NCBI RefSeq assembly: GCF_900105585.1
Contig: NZ_FNRT01000002.1
Span: 2,046,001 to 2,110,000, forward strand
Length of the DNA: 64,000 nt
Source of the DNA: Nocardioides exalbidus
GTDB lineage: Bacteria > Actinomycetota > Actinomycetes > Propionibacteriales > Nocardioidaceae
Reading direction: 5' to 3'
Shown: positions 40,455-48,783 of the stretch, one piece after another
How the letters are laid out: each line of letters begins with the position of its first letter
Numbering within the stretch: the first letter of the stretch is position 1
Notes under the pieces: generated by a model
Database searches by the model: none
What the model saw: the letters and a program-made list of their open reading frames with translations, nothing else
What the model was told of the DNA's origin: nothing
Translations under genes and position numbers: made by a program

Positions 40455-41717
40455 TCAGGACGCCGACCCGTGGCGCGCGAGGTAGCGCTCCGCGGCACGT
40501 GCGGACGGGCCCATCGTGAGGGTCGCGACGACCACGATCGCCGCGATCGTCAGCCAGCCCAGGGAGCCGTGCTCCATCGCCAGGAACGTGAAGAGGGCGG
40601 GCGCCCAGACCGAGCCGAGGGTGCCGCCGATCTGGGCCGCGCCCTGGTACTCCGCACGTTGGTCGACGTCGGTGAGCTCGGACATGAAGCCCCAGTGGCC
40701 CGCCGACTGGAACAGCTCGGCGCCGGTCACGGTGACGTGCCCGAGCCAGACCAGCGCGATGGTCACCCACCCGATGGTGTCGTGGGTGACGAGCACGATC
40801 CCGCAGGAGAGGACGAAGAACCCGGCGGAGATGTACGACGCCCGCAGCGAGCGCGCGACCGAGTCGATCCCGCGCGCGGCGGCGACCTGGAGCAGCACGG
40901 CCATCACCGTGTTCGTGCCGAACAGCCAGGCGAGCAGCACCCGCGGGGCGTCGGTCTCCTCGACGAGCCAGAGCGGGATGACAATGTTGAGCAGCACCTG
41001 GTTGGTGCCCAGCACGCCGTCGCCGGTCATGAGCGCGACGAACGCGCGGTTCCTCAGCGCGGCCGGCTTGATCACGGCCTCCTCGGCGGCGACCGGCTCC
41101 TTCGCTGGCGGGTCGGGCAGCCGGGTGATCCAGAACGCGTTGCCCAGCAGGATCACACCGGTGAGGATCGGCACCGCCCGCACGACCGCGTCGCTGTTGG
41201 TCGCGAGCGCGAGCCCGCCGATGAGGGCGCCGAGGGTGAAGCCGATGTTGAGCGCGGCCCGCATGAAGGCCTGCGACTGCACGCGCTCCTCGCGGGTGAA
41301 GACGTCGATCGTGTAGGCGCCGCGCCCGCTCCACCCGGCCTGGCTGACCACCTCGAGGAGCACCATCATCACGAGGAACGCCGCGAACCCGGAGATCAGC
41401 GGCCACACGAGGTAGAGCAGCGCCGTCAGGGCAGCGCAGATCGCCCAGATCCGCTTGGTGCCGACCTTGTCGGCCAGCTTGCCGGCGGGCACCGCGAAGA
41501 AGAACGACGCGATGCCGGCGACCGTGAGGCCGACGCCGACCTGCGCCGCGGAGAGCCCGACGATCTGCGTGAAGAACACCGCGGACCCGGTGAGGAAGGT
41601 GCCCTCGCCGATCGCGAAGAGGATCGACTGCACCGAGAGGGAGCGCGCGAGGGGAGAGGGCGGGAGCTGGCGCTGCCACCACGACTGGCGCTCCTGGTCG
41701 GTCCCCGTCTCACCCAT
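40455..41717 (-). CDS. MFS transporter (paralogue of 33866-35221)
   Basis: A 420-residue carrier with twelve probable membrane segments. LSVQSILFAIGEGTFLTGSA near the N terminus and GKLADKVGTKRIWAI (about residues 74-88) align directly with the MFS protein at 33.9 kb. It also shares the central WLVEETDAPRVLLAWLFGTN region with that protein. I prefer the ATG at 41717; an in-frame GTG six codons earlier is possible. The gene is divergent from menE, 38 nt away. Two diverged copies of one carrier family flanking men genes hint at a substrate linked to this region, but that is inference. Confidence 0.8.
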   Translation of the reverse strand: MGETGTDQERQSWWQRQLPPSPLARSLSVQSILFAIGEGTFLTGSAVFFTQIVGLSAAQVGVGLTVAGIASFFFAVPAGKLADKVGTKRIWAICAALTALLYLVWPLISGFAAFLVMMVLLEVVSQAGWSGRGAYTIDVFTREERVQSQAFMRAALNIGFTLGALIGGLALATNSDAVVRAVPILTGVILLGNAFWITRLPDPPAKEPVAAEEAVIKPAALRNRAFVALMTGDGVLGTNQVLLNIVIPLWLVEETDAPRVLLAWLFGTNTVMAVLLQVAAARGIDSVARSLRASYISAGFFVLSCGIVLVTHDTIGWVTIALVWLGHVTVTGAELFQSAGHWGFMSELTDVDQRAEYQGAAQIGGTLGSVWAPALFTFLAMEHGSLGWLTIAAIVVVATLTMGPSARAAERYLARHGSAS

Positions 41718-41755
41718 CGCAGGCCATCGTGGCACCGGGGACTAGCGTGAGTCGC

Positions 41756-42781
41756 GTGAATTTCCTGCGACCGTCCGACGATCCCGCGGTCGCGGTGCGG
41801 CAGCTGTCGGAGTGGCTCGACGCGGTCGACCCGGAGCCGCTCCTCATCGAGACGTCCGGGTCCACGGGCCGCCCCAAGGGCGTCGTCCTCACGCGCCCGG
41901 CAGTGCTGGCCAGCGTCACCGCGTCGGCCCGCCGGCTCGGGGCCTCGGGCCGCTGGCTGCTCGCGCTCCCGTCGTCGTACGTCGCCGGGGTGCAGGTGGT
42001 CGTGCGCTCCCTCGTGGCCGGCCACGAGCCCGTCGTCGTGCACGACCTCGACCTCGCCGGCGCGGTCGCCGCCGGTGCGGGCGACGACGTCCCGCTCTTC
42101 ACCTCGCTCGTGCCCACCCAGCTGCACCGCGTCCTCGACGACCCGGTGCAGCTCGCGGCACTCGTGCACTGCCACACCGTGCTCGTCGGTGGCGGCGGCA
42201 TCGACCCCGACCTCCGGCGCCTCGCCCAGGAGGCCGGGGTGCGCGTGGTGACGACCTACGGCTCGTCGGAGACCGCCGGCGGCTGCGTCTACGACGGCCT
42301 GCCGCTCGACGGGGTCGGCGTCACGATCGCCGCGGACGGCCGCGTGCGGCTCGCCGGCCCGACGCTGTTCAGCCACTACCTCGACGACCCCGACCTCACC
42401 GCCGAGACGCTCGTCGACGGCTGGTTCCTCACCTCCGACGCGGGCCGCCTCGACGAGGACGGACGCCTGCAAGTGCTGGGCCGCGTCGACGACGTCGTCA
42501 TCACCGGCGGCGTGAAGGTCCCGCTCCCCGCGGTCGCCCGGCGCCTGCGCGAGCACCCGTCCGTGGAGCAGGCAGAGGTGCTCGGCGTGCCCGACGACGA
42601 GTGGGGCCAGCGGGTGGTCGCGGTCGTCGTGGGGGAGGCCGTCGCGGACGCCGAGCTGCGCGACTGGGTCGGCGAGGCCCATCCGCGGTCGTGGGCGCCG
42701 CGCGAGGTGCGCCGCGTCGCGGCGCTGCCGCTGCTCCCCAACGGCAAGGTCGACCGCCAGGCCCTGAGGGCGGGCCTGTGA
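41756..42781 (+). CDS. menE: o-succinylbenzoate--CoA ligase
   Basis: A 341-residue short ANL enzyme that activates o-succinylbenzoate to its CoA thioester. It has the phosphate loop LIETSGSTGRPKGVVL (about residues 29-44), TTYGSSETAGGC (about 163-174), FLTSDAGRLDEDG (about 224-236), GRVDDVVITGG and the C-terminal PLLPNGKVDRQALR with the catalytic lysine. GTG at 41756 follows TAGCGT by 7 nt; an in-frame ATG nine codons earlier is not needed. The stop overlaps the menC start by one base (TGATG), and the product order menE-menC-menD is coupled. Confidence 0.92.
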   Translation: MNFLRPSDDPAVAVRQLSEWLDAVDPEPLLIETSGSTGRPKGVVLTRPAVLASVTASARRLGASGRWLLALPSSYVAGVQVVVRSLVAGHEPVVVHDLDLAGAVAAGAGDDVPLFTSLVPTQLHRVLDDPVQLAALVHCHTVLVGGGGIDPDLRRLAQEAGVRVVTTYGSSETAGGCVYDGLPLDGVGVTIAADGRVRLAGPTLFSHYLDDPDLTAETLVDGWFLTSDAGRLDEDGRLQVLGRVDDVVITGGVKVPLPAVARRLREHPSVEQAEVLGVPDDEWGQRVVAVVVGEAVADAELRDWVGEAHPRSWAPREVRRVAALPLLPNGKVDRQALRAGL

Positions 42782-43722
42782 TGCACGTCTTCTCGATCCC
42801 GCTCCGCACGAGGTTCCGCGGCATCACCGTCCGCGAGGGACTCCTCATCCGTGGCGACGCCGGCTGGGGCGAGTGGTCGCCGTTCCTCGAGTACGACGAC
42901 GCCGTCTCCCGGCCGTGGCTGGCCTGCGCCCGGGAGGCCGCGGACCTCGGCTGGCCCGCACCGGTGCGCGACGTCGTACCCGTCAACGTCACCGTGCCCG
43001 CCACCGACCCCGAGCGCGCCCACGCCATCGTGGCCGCGGGCGGTTGCCGCACCGCGAAGGTCAAGGTCGCCGAGCGCGGCCAGGCGCTCGCCGACGACCT
43101 CGCGCGCATCGAGGCCGTCCGGGACGCGCTCGGGCCCGACGGGCTGGTCCGGGTGGACGCCAACGGCGGCTGGGACGTCGACGAGGCGGTCGCCGCGATC
43201 GCCGCGCTCGACCGCGCGGCCGGCGGTCTGGAGTACGTCGAGCAGCCGGTCGAGAGCGTCGAGGACCTCGCCGTCGTCCGCCGCCGGGTGCAGGTGCCGA
43301 TCGCCGCCGACGAGTCCATCCGGCGGGCCGAGGACCCCTACCGCGTGCGCGACCTCGAGGCCGCCGACATCGCCGTGCTGAAGGTGCAGCCGCTCGGAGG
43401 AGTCCGTGCCTGCCTGCGGATCGCGGAGGACATCGGGCTCCCCGTGGTCGTCTCCAGCGCGATCGAGTCGAGTGTCGGGATCGCGGCCGGGGTCGCGCTC
43501 GCGGCCGCGCTGCCCGAGCTGCACCACGCGTGCGGGCTCGCGACGATCCAGCTGCTCACCGACGACGTCGCCGTCGACCCGCTGCTGCCGGTCGACGGGC
43601 TCCTTCCCGTCTCTCGGCCCGAGGTCGACGAGGCCGCGCTCGCCCGCCTCGCCGCACCCGACGACCGGGTCGCCCACTGGCGCGAGCGGCTGGCGTCGGT
43701 AGGGCAGGATCTGGACTCGTGA
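42781..43722 (+). CDS. menC: o-succinylbenzoate synthase
   Basis: A 313-residue enolase-superfamily enzyme that dehydrates SHCHC to o-succinylbenzoate. The catalytic lysine is in TAKVKVAE (about residues 95-102); the metal ligands are VDANGG (Asp, about 122-127), YVEQPVES (Glu, about 152-159) and IAADESI (Asp, about 175-181). The second lysine is in AVLKVQPLGG (about 197-206). It starts at ATG within the menE stop and ends in a 4-nt GTGA overlap with menD. Confidence 0.94.
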   Translation: MHVFSIPLRTRFRGITVREGLLIRGDAGWGEWSPFLEYDDAVSRPWLACAREAADLGWPAPVRDVVPVNVTVPATDPERAHAIVAAGGCRTAKVKVAERGQALADDLARIEAVRDALGPDGLVRVDANGGWDVDEAVAAIAALDRAAGGLEYVEQPVESVEDLAVVRRRVQVPIAADESIRRAEDPYRVRDLEAADIAVLKVQPLGGVRACLRIAEDIGLPVVVSSAIESSVGIAAGVALAAALPELHHACGLATIQLLTDDVAVDPLLPVDGLLPVSRPEVDEAALARLAAPDDRVAHWRERLASVGQDLDS

Positions 43723-45326
43723 CGAACCCCTCGACCGAGCTCGCCCGCGCCGTGGTGACAGCACTGCGCGGGGCAGCGGTGCGCGAGGTCGTCGTCGCGC
43801 CCGGATCGCGCAACGCTCCGCTCTCCTTCGCGCTCTACGACGCCTCGCGGGCCGGCGGGCTGCGCCTGCACACCCGGGTCGACGAGCGGACCGCCGCCTT
43901 CCTCGCGCTCGGCCTCGCGAAGATCAGCCGGGAGGCGGCCGCCGTCGTCTGCACCTCCGGCACCGCCGCGGCCAACCTCCTCCCGGCCGTGATGGAGGCC
44001 GCCCACGCCGGCGTGCCGCTCGTGGTCGTGACGGCCGACCGTCCGGCCCGGCTGCGCGGCACCGACGCCAACCAGACCACCGACCAGGTCGACCTCTTCG
44101 GCAGCTTCGCCCCGACGCTCGACGTCACGTCCGCCGACCTCGACGAGCTGCTCGCGTTCGTACGCCGCCACCGCCACCGCAGCCCGGTCCACCTCAACGT
44201 CCAGCTCGACGACCCGCTCCTCCCCGACGACGACGGGTGGGACGGAGGGGACGCCCCCGAGTGGGTCGACCTCGACCCCGGACCGACGCAGACCCAGCAC
44301 GTGCTCGCGATGGGTCCCCGCACGGTCGTGGTGGCGGGGGACGACGCTGGCCCCTTCGCCCGCAACCTCGCCGAGCGCGCGGGCTGGCCGCTGCTCGCCG
44401 AGCCGTCCAGCGGCTCGCGGACGGGTGACCACGCGATCCGCACCTACCGGCTCCTCCTGTCCGGCGGGCTCGGCACCCGCATCGAGCGGGCGGTCGTCCT
44501 CGGCCACCCGACCCTGTCGCGGCCCGTCGCGCGACTCCTCGGCAGTCCCGACGTGGAGGTGGTCTCGGCCACCCACCGGGGTGCATGGTCCCGGCGGCCG
44601 TTCCCGGTCGCCCACGAGGCCGACCACCTCCTGCTCGACGGCACCGACGACCCGGCATGGCTGGAGGAGTGGCGCGAGGCGGACCGCACGACCTCGCGTG
44701 CCCTCGACGCGCTGCTGGCGGCCGAGCCCGACCTGACCCCGCACGAGGCGGTCGGTGCGGTGAGCCGCGCCGTGCCGCCGGGCGGGCTGCTCTTCGTCGG
44801 CGCCTCGAACCCGGTCCGCGACCTGGACCTGATGGCCGCCCGCTACGAGGTCGGCGCCCGGCGCTTCGTCGCCGCCAACCGCGGCCTGGCCGGCATCGAC
44901 GGCACGACCAGCAGCGCGATCGGTGCCGCACTCGGCCGGCCGGGGTCGACGCGCGCGATCGCGCTGTTGGGTGACGTGACCTTCCTGCACGACACCACCG
45001 GCCTGGTGATCGGCCCGCGCGAGGAGCGGCCGGACCTCACGATCGTCGTGGTCAACGACGACGGCGGCTCGATCTTCGCCACCCTCGAGCAGGGGGCGCC
45101 GGCGTACGCCGACCGCTTCGACACGCTGTTCGGCACCCCGCACGGAGTCGACGTCGCGAGCCTCTGCGCCGCGGTGCGGGTGCCGCACCTGCGGGTCGAC
45201 AGCCTGCCCGAGCTGGAGCAGGCGCTGGCGATGCCCAACGGCGGCATCGAGGTCGTCGAGGTCCGGGTGCGCCGGGACAACCGGCGCGAGCTGGACGGAA
45301 AGATCCGCGCGCTGACCCTTCCCTGA
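43719..45326 (+). CDS. menD: SEPHCHC synthase (menaquinone biosynthesis MenD)
   Basis: A 535-residue thiamine-diphosphate enzyme that adds 2-oxoglutarate-derived succinyl semialdehyde to isochorismate. Motifs: VVVAPGSRNAPLSFAL (about residues 22-37), RVDERTAAFLALGLAK (the catalytic ThDP Glu region), TSGTAAANLLPAVMEA, VTADRPARLRGTDANQTTDQV, and the ThDP/magnesium part GDVTFLHDTTGL followed by VVNDDGGSIF. GTG at 43719 overlaps the menC stop. Its substrate comes from the isochorismate synthase encoded at 47.4 kb. A long hairpin spans the stop codon. Confidence 0.95.
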   Translation: MTNPSTELARAVVTALRGAAVREVVVAPGSRNAPLSFALYDASRAGGLRLHTRVDERTAAFLALGLAKISREAAAVVCTSGTAAANLLPAVMEAAHAGVPLVVVTADRPARLRGTDANQTTDQVDLFGSFAPTLDVTSADLDELLAFVRRHRHRSPVHLNVQLDDPLLPDDDGWDGGDAPEWVDLDPGPTQTQHVLAMGPRTVVVAGDDAGPFARNLAERAGWPLLAEPSSGSRTGDHAIRTYRLLLSGGLGTRIERAVVLGHPTLSRPVARLLGSPDVEVVSATHRGAWSRRPFPVAHEADHLLLDGTDDPAWLEEWREADRTTSRALDALLAAEPDLTPHEAVGAVSRAVPPGGLLFVGASNPVRDLDLMAARYEVGARRFVAANRGLAGIDGTTSSAIGAALGRPGSTRAIALLGDVTFLHDTTGLVIGPREERPDLTIVVVNDDGGSIFATLEQGAPAYADRFDTLFGTPHGVDVASLCAAVRVPHLRVDSLPELEQALAMPNGGIEVVEVRVRRDNRRELDGKIRALTLP

Positions 45327-45348
45327 GAGGGAGGGATCAGCGCGCGGA
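45304..45348. terminator. bidirectional terminator hairpin spanning the menD stop
   Basis: Arms 45304-45323 and 45329-45348 pair over 20 bp with two mismatches around the 5-nt loop TGAGA, which contains the menD stop codon. It sits in a 47-nt convergent gap and can serve menD and the GH16 gene. No U-run on either side. Confidence 0.65.
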
Positions 45349-45373
45349 CGGTGCTGCTGGGTCGTTCGGTCGA

Positions 45374-46591
45374 TCAGGGCTGCGGGGTCTCCCACACGCG
45401 GACCCAGTCGACGTCCATGCTCTGCGGGAGCTTGGAGTCCTTCATCTCGAGCGCCTCGTAGTCCGAGGCGAGCATGCTGAGGATGAGGTACTGCTGGGCC
45501 TTCGAGACGCGGGCCGACGTGCGCCAGGTCTCCTTGCCGTCGATGTACATCGAGATCGCCTTGGGCGTCCACTGCACCGAGAACACGTGGTAGTTCTTCG
45601 ACCAGCCGTCCTTCTTGTTCTTCAGGAAGGACTCGGAGTTCTTGATCCACGAGCCGGTCTTGATGAGGCGCTGGCCCTTGTACCAGTGGATGAAGCTGGT
45701 GAGGCCGCCCTGCGGGTGCTTGTCACCGAAGTACTCGATGACGTCGATCTCGTGGCCGGCGCTGCCGGGCTGGTTCTCGCCGATCGGCTGCAGCCAGAAG
45801 CTGGCGTGCTGGCCGCGCGACTTCTGCATCTTGATGCGCGCGGCGGCGACGCCGTAGCGGAAGCTGAAGCCGTTGCTGTCACCGGTGCCGATGTGGCCGT
45901 TGAGGCGGTAGGAGATCTTCTCCTTCTTCTTGCGCGAGGACGCGGTGCACTTGTCGCTGCGCGACTTGTCCTTGATGACGCTCAGGCGCAGGGTGCCGCC
46001 GCCGACCTTGACGGCCTCGGGCGAGCCCTTGGAGCACAGGCGCTTGCTCTGCGCCTCATAGTCCTGGCCGCGCATCGACCAGACGGGGTTCAGGGTCGAG
46101 CCCGAGAACTCGTCGGAGAAGGTCGGGGTGACCCACTGCGAGGTGTCGGCGCTCTTGCTCGAGACCGTCTTCAGGCCGCCGAGCTTGGCAGCGGTGACGC
46201 GGTAGGTCAGCGGCTGGCCGCCCTTGGAGACCTTGGCGCGGAAGTAGGCCTTGCCGGACTTCTCCTGGCGGGCCGTGCCGGCCTTCTTCCACTTCGTGCC
46301 CTGCTGCACCTCGAGGGTGACCTTGCGGCCGACCTTGACGGGCTTGAGGGTGGCGATGACCGAGCCCTTGGCGGAGTTGGCGCTGGCGGGGCGCTTGCCC
46401 TGCTGGACGATCTGCGGGAGCACCTCCAGCGAGATCTTCTGTCCCGCCTTCTTGGTGAAGACCGACGACGTGGCGGCGGCCGGAGCCGACGCGTCGGCGT
46501 CCTTCGCGGAGCCGATCTCGGTCGTCAGGAGCAGGGACGCGGGCAGGAGCAGCGCGGCGACGCTGCCTGCGAGCACGCGGCGTGCAGACAT
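45374..46591 (-). CDS. secreted glycoside hydrolase family 16 protein
   Basis: A 405-residue exported protein. The signal peptide is MSARRVLAGSVAALLLPASL... with cleavage near GSA (about residue 28). Next comes a Lys/Val-rich region of about 110 residues resembling a beta-sandwich (LKPVKVGRKVTLEVQQG). A GH16 domain follows from about residue 155, with the catalytic motif HEIDVIEYFG (nucleophile and acid/base E281 and E286, D283). The closing SMDVDWVRVWE is also typical. It probably hydrolyses a beta-glucan such as laminarin. ATG at 46591 has GAAGAGAG 5 nt upstream; an ATG eleven codons earlier is a less likely start. Confidence 0.87.
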   Translation of the reverse strand: MSARRVLAGSVAALLLPASLLLTTEIGSAKDADASAPAAATSSVFTKKAGQKISLEVLPQIVQQGKRPASANSAKGSVIATLKPVKVGRKVTLEVQQGTKWKKAGTARQEKSGKAYFRAKVSKGGQPLTYRVTAAKLGGLKTVSSKSADTSQWVTPTFSDEFSGSTLNPVWSMRGQDYEAQSKRLCSKGSPEAVKVGGGTLRLSVIKDKSRSDKCTASSRKKKEKISYRLNGHIGTGDSNGFSFRYGVAAARIKMQKSRGQHASFWLQPIGENQPGSAGHEIDVIEYFGDKHPQGGLTSFIHWYKGQRLIKTGSWIKNSESFLKNKKDGWSKNYHVFSVQWTPKAISMYIDGKETWRTSARVSKAQQYLILSMLASDYEALEMKDSKLPQSMDVDWVRVWETPQP

Positions 46592-46721
46592 GTGAACTCT
46601 CTTCGTCTCGGGTGCGATTGGCATGGATCCCCCGGGGCACTCTCTCCACCCGTCAGAGGCGCGACCACCATAACCGCGGACCCCATGCGTCACACATTCA
46701 TCAGCAAAATCCCCGCGGTCG

Positions 46722-46727
46722 TAGGCT
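46722..46727 (+). promoter_or_regulatory. -10 box of leaderless MBL-fold gene
   Basis: TAGGCT lies 6 nt before the ATG. A 16-base sequence, CCCCATGCGTCACACA (46681-46696), lies upstream of it and recurs exactly upstream of the BldC-like gene. Confidence 0.5.
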
Positions 46728-46733
46728 GGCGGC

Positions 46734-47369
46734 ATGCGGATCACGAAGTTCGGCCATGCCTGCGTGCGGGTGCAGGGAGAGGGCGGGGTCGTCGTGATCG
46801 ACCCCGGCAGCTTCAGTGAGGCGGAGGCCGTCGACGGCGCCGACGCGGTGCTGCTCACCCACGAGCACGCCGACCACGTGCACCCCGACCACCTGCGCCG
46901 CTCCGACGCCCCGATCTGGACGATCGCCGCGGTCGAGCGGATGCTGCGCGAGTCCGCGCCGGACGTGGCCGAGCGCGTCACCGTCGTACGACCCGGCGAC
47001 CGGCTCGAGGTCGCCGGCACGTCCGTGGAGGTGGTCGGCGAGAAGCACGCGGTGATCCATCCCGACTACGACCGCTTCGACAACTCCGGCTACCTGCTCG
47101 AGTCGGGCGGCAGCAGCGTCTACCACCCGGGCGACTCGCTCACGGCGCCGCCGCGGCAGGTCGACGTCCTGCTCGCCCCGGTGAGCGGGCCGTGGCTCAA
47201 GATCAGCGAGGCCATCGACTTCGCGCGCGAGGTCGGCGCGCCCACCTCGCTCGGCATCCACGAGCGGGTCTACAGCGACGTCGGCGTCGCGATGGCCGCC
47301 AGCCACTTCCGCAACCTGCTGCCCGAACCCCAGGCGTTCGAGCTGCGCGACGCGGGCCAGGACCTCTAG
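46734..47369 (+). CDS. MBL-fold metallo-hydrolase (UlaG-like)
   Basis: A 211-residue metallo-beta-lactamase fold. MRITKFGHACVRV (residues 1-13) is the typical UlaG-type start. The metal motif is LLTHEHADHVHPD (about 41-53), and further ligands come from EKHAVIH and YHPGDSL (about 124-130). It probably binds two metals and cleaves a phosphoester or lactone; substrate unknown. Leaderless start after TAGGCT. It is divergent from the GH16 gene and tail to tail with menF. Confidence 0.85.
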   Translation: MRITKFGHACVRVQGEGGVVVIDPGSFSEAEAVDGADAVLLTHEHADHVHPDHLRRSDAPIWTIAAVERMLRESAPDVAERVTVVRPGDRLEVAGTSVEVVGEKHAVIHPDYDRFDNSGYLLESGGSSVYHPGDSLTAPPRQVDVLLAPVSGPWLKISEAIDFAREVGAPTSLGIHERVYSDVGVAMAASHFRNLLPEPQAFELRDAGQDL

Positions 47370-47404
47370 GCCGACCTGGGCCGATCTGTGCCGCTCGTCG
47401 CCGG

Positions 47405-48664
47405 CTAGGGCGCGTCCGCGCCCAGCGCGTCGCGCACGGGCACGAACTTCGCCTGCGACTCGGCGAGCTCGGCCTCGGGGTCGGAGCTCGCCACGATGCC
47501 GCAGCCGGCGAAGAGGCGTACGCCGCCCTCGGTGACCATGGCGGAACGCAGGGCGATGCCCCACTCGCCGTCGCCGTCGCCGTCCATCCAGCCCACGGGG
47601 CCGGCGTAGCGGTCGCGGGCCATGCCCTCGATCTCGGAGATCAGCCGCGTCGCGGCGGGGGTGGGGGTGCCCCCGACGGCGGCCGAGGGGTGCAGCGACT
47701 CGGCGAGCTGGAGCGAGGTGGCGAGGTCGTGGACCACGCCGTTCACGTCGGTGGCCAGGTGCATCACGTTGGGCAGGTGCAGCACGAAGGGCGCCTCGGG
47801 GACGCTCATCGAGGAGCAGTGCGGCTCGAGCGCGTCGGCGACCGAGCGCACGGCGTACTCGTGCTCCTCGAGGTCCTTCGACGACCGGGCCAGGGTCGCG
47901 GCGAGGGCGAGGTCGCGTTCGTCGTCGCCCGTACGACGGATCGTGCCCGCGAGCACCCGCGAGGTCACCAGCCCGCGCTCGCGTCGCACCAGCATCTCGG
48001 GGGTCGCGCCGAAGAGGCCGTCGACGTGGAAGGTCCAGCACATCTCGTAGCTCTCGGCGAGCCGGTGCAGCGGCCAGCGGACGTCGATGGGCTCGTCGGT
48101 GGTGGCGATGAGGTCGCGCGCCAGGACGACCTTCTCGAGGTCGCCGGCGGCGATCCGGTCGACGGCGTCCGCCACGACCGACATCCACTCCTCGCCGTTG
48201 CGGGCGCCGTCGGAGAAGACGAGACCGACCGGCGGGTCGGGGCGAGGCGCGGTCACGAGGTCGGGGGCGTCGACCGAGACGGTCGTCAGCCACGTGCGGT
48301 CGCCGCGGCGGCCGACGACGACCTGTGGGATGACCAGGACGGAGTCGCCCGGCTCGTCGGCGAAGGCGAAGGCGCCGAAGCACACCAGCCCGGTCCCGGG
48401 CTCGCCGACGTGGTCCTCCACCTCGGCGCGGGCCACGGTCTCCGACCACCACTTGACCGCGTCGCTGAACCGGGTCGGGCCGGAGGTCTCGAGGCGGGCG
48501 GCGACTCCCCAGCCGACGAGGCCCTCCCCGCGGCGCAGCCAGCTGACCGGGTCCTGCTGGGGCAGCAGGTCGAGCAGCGGCAGGTCCGCCCGGTCCACCG
48601 GGACGGTGCGCACGACGAGCGGTGCGGCAGGACCCGCCTGGGGGGCGGACGAGGGGGTCGTCAC
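47405..48664 (-). CDS. menF: isochorismate synthase
   Basis: A 419-residue chorismate-utilising enzyme that makes isochorismate, the first dedicated menaquinone precursor. Motifs include EGLVGWGVAARLE (about residues 47-59), AGDLEKVVLARDL (about 172-184), GLFGATPEMLVRR (about 213-225), SRVLAGTIRRTGD, SSKDLEEHEYAV, GGTPTPAATRLI and the closing ELAESQAKFVPVRDAL. Siderophore-type EntC enzymes are very similar, but the men genes nearby favour menaquinone. GTG at 48664 lies 8 nt after TAGGCT. It is divergent from the degenerate-ANL cassette, 119 nt away. Confidence 0.9.
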   Translation of the reverse strand: MTTPSSAPQAGPAAPLVVRTVPVDRADLPLLDLLPQQDPVSWLRRGEGLVGWGVAARLETSGPTRFSDAVKWWSETVARAEVEDHVGEPGTGLVCFGAFAFADEPGDSVLVIPQVVVGRRGDRTWLTTVSVDAPDLVTAPRPDPPVGLVFSDGARNGEEWMSVVADAVDRIAAGDLEKVVLARDLIATTDEPIDVRWPLHRLAESYEMCWTFHVDGLFGATPEMLVRRERGLVTSRVLAGTIRRTGDDERDLALAATLARSSKDLEEHEYAVRSVADALEPHCSSMSVPEAPFVLHLPNVMHLATDVNGVVHDLATSLQLAESLHPSAAVGGTPTPAATRLISEIEGMARDRYAGPVGWMDGDGDGEWGIALRSAMVTEGGVRLFAGCGIVASSDPEAELAESQAKFVPVRDALGADAP

Positions 48665-48783
48665 GAGGGGGGAGCCTACGCCGGGGCTCCTCACCTCCGG
48701 GGCACAGATGGCCGAAACCGTGAACACGGCCACACCTCCTGCCCTACTTTCGCCTCGTACACCAGCAGTCGAAGGAGCCGCAA

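Noticed and set aside
46592..47020. Extension of the GH16 gene upstream on the minus strand.
   Set aside because: It would run through the MBL-fold gene; the signal peptide begins at 46591.
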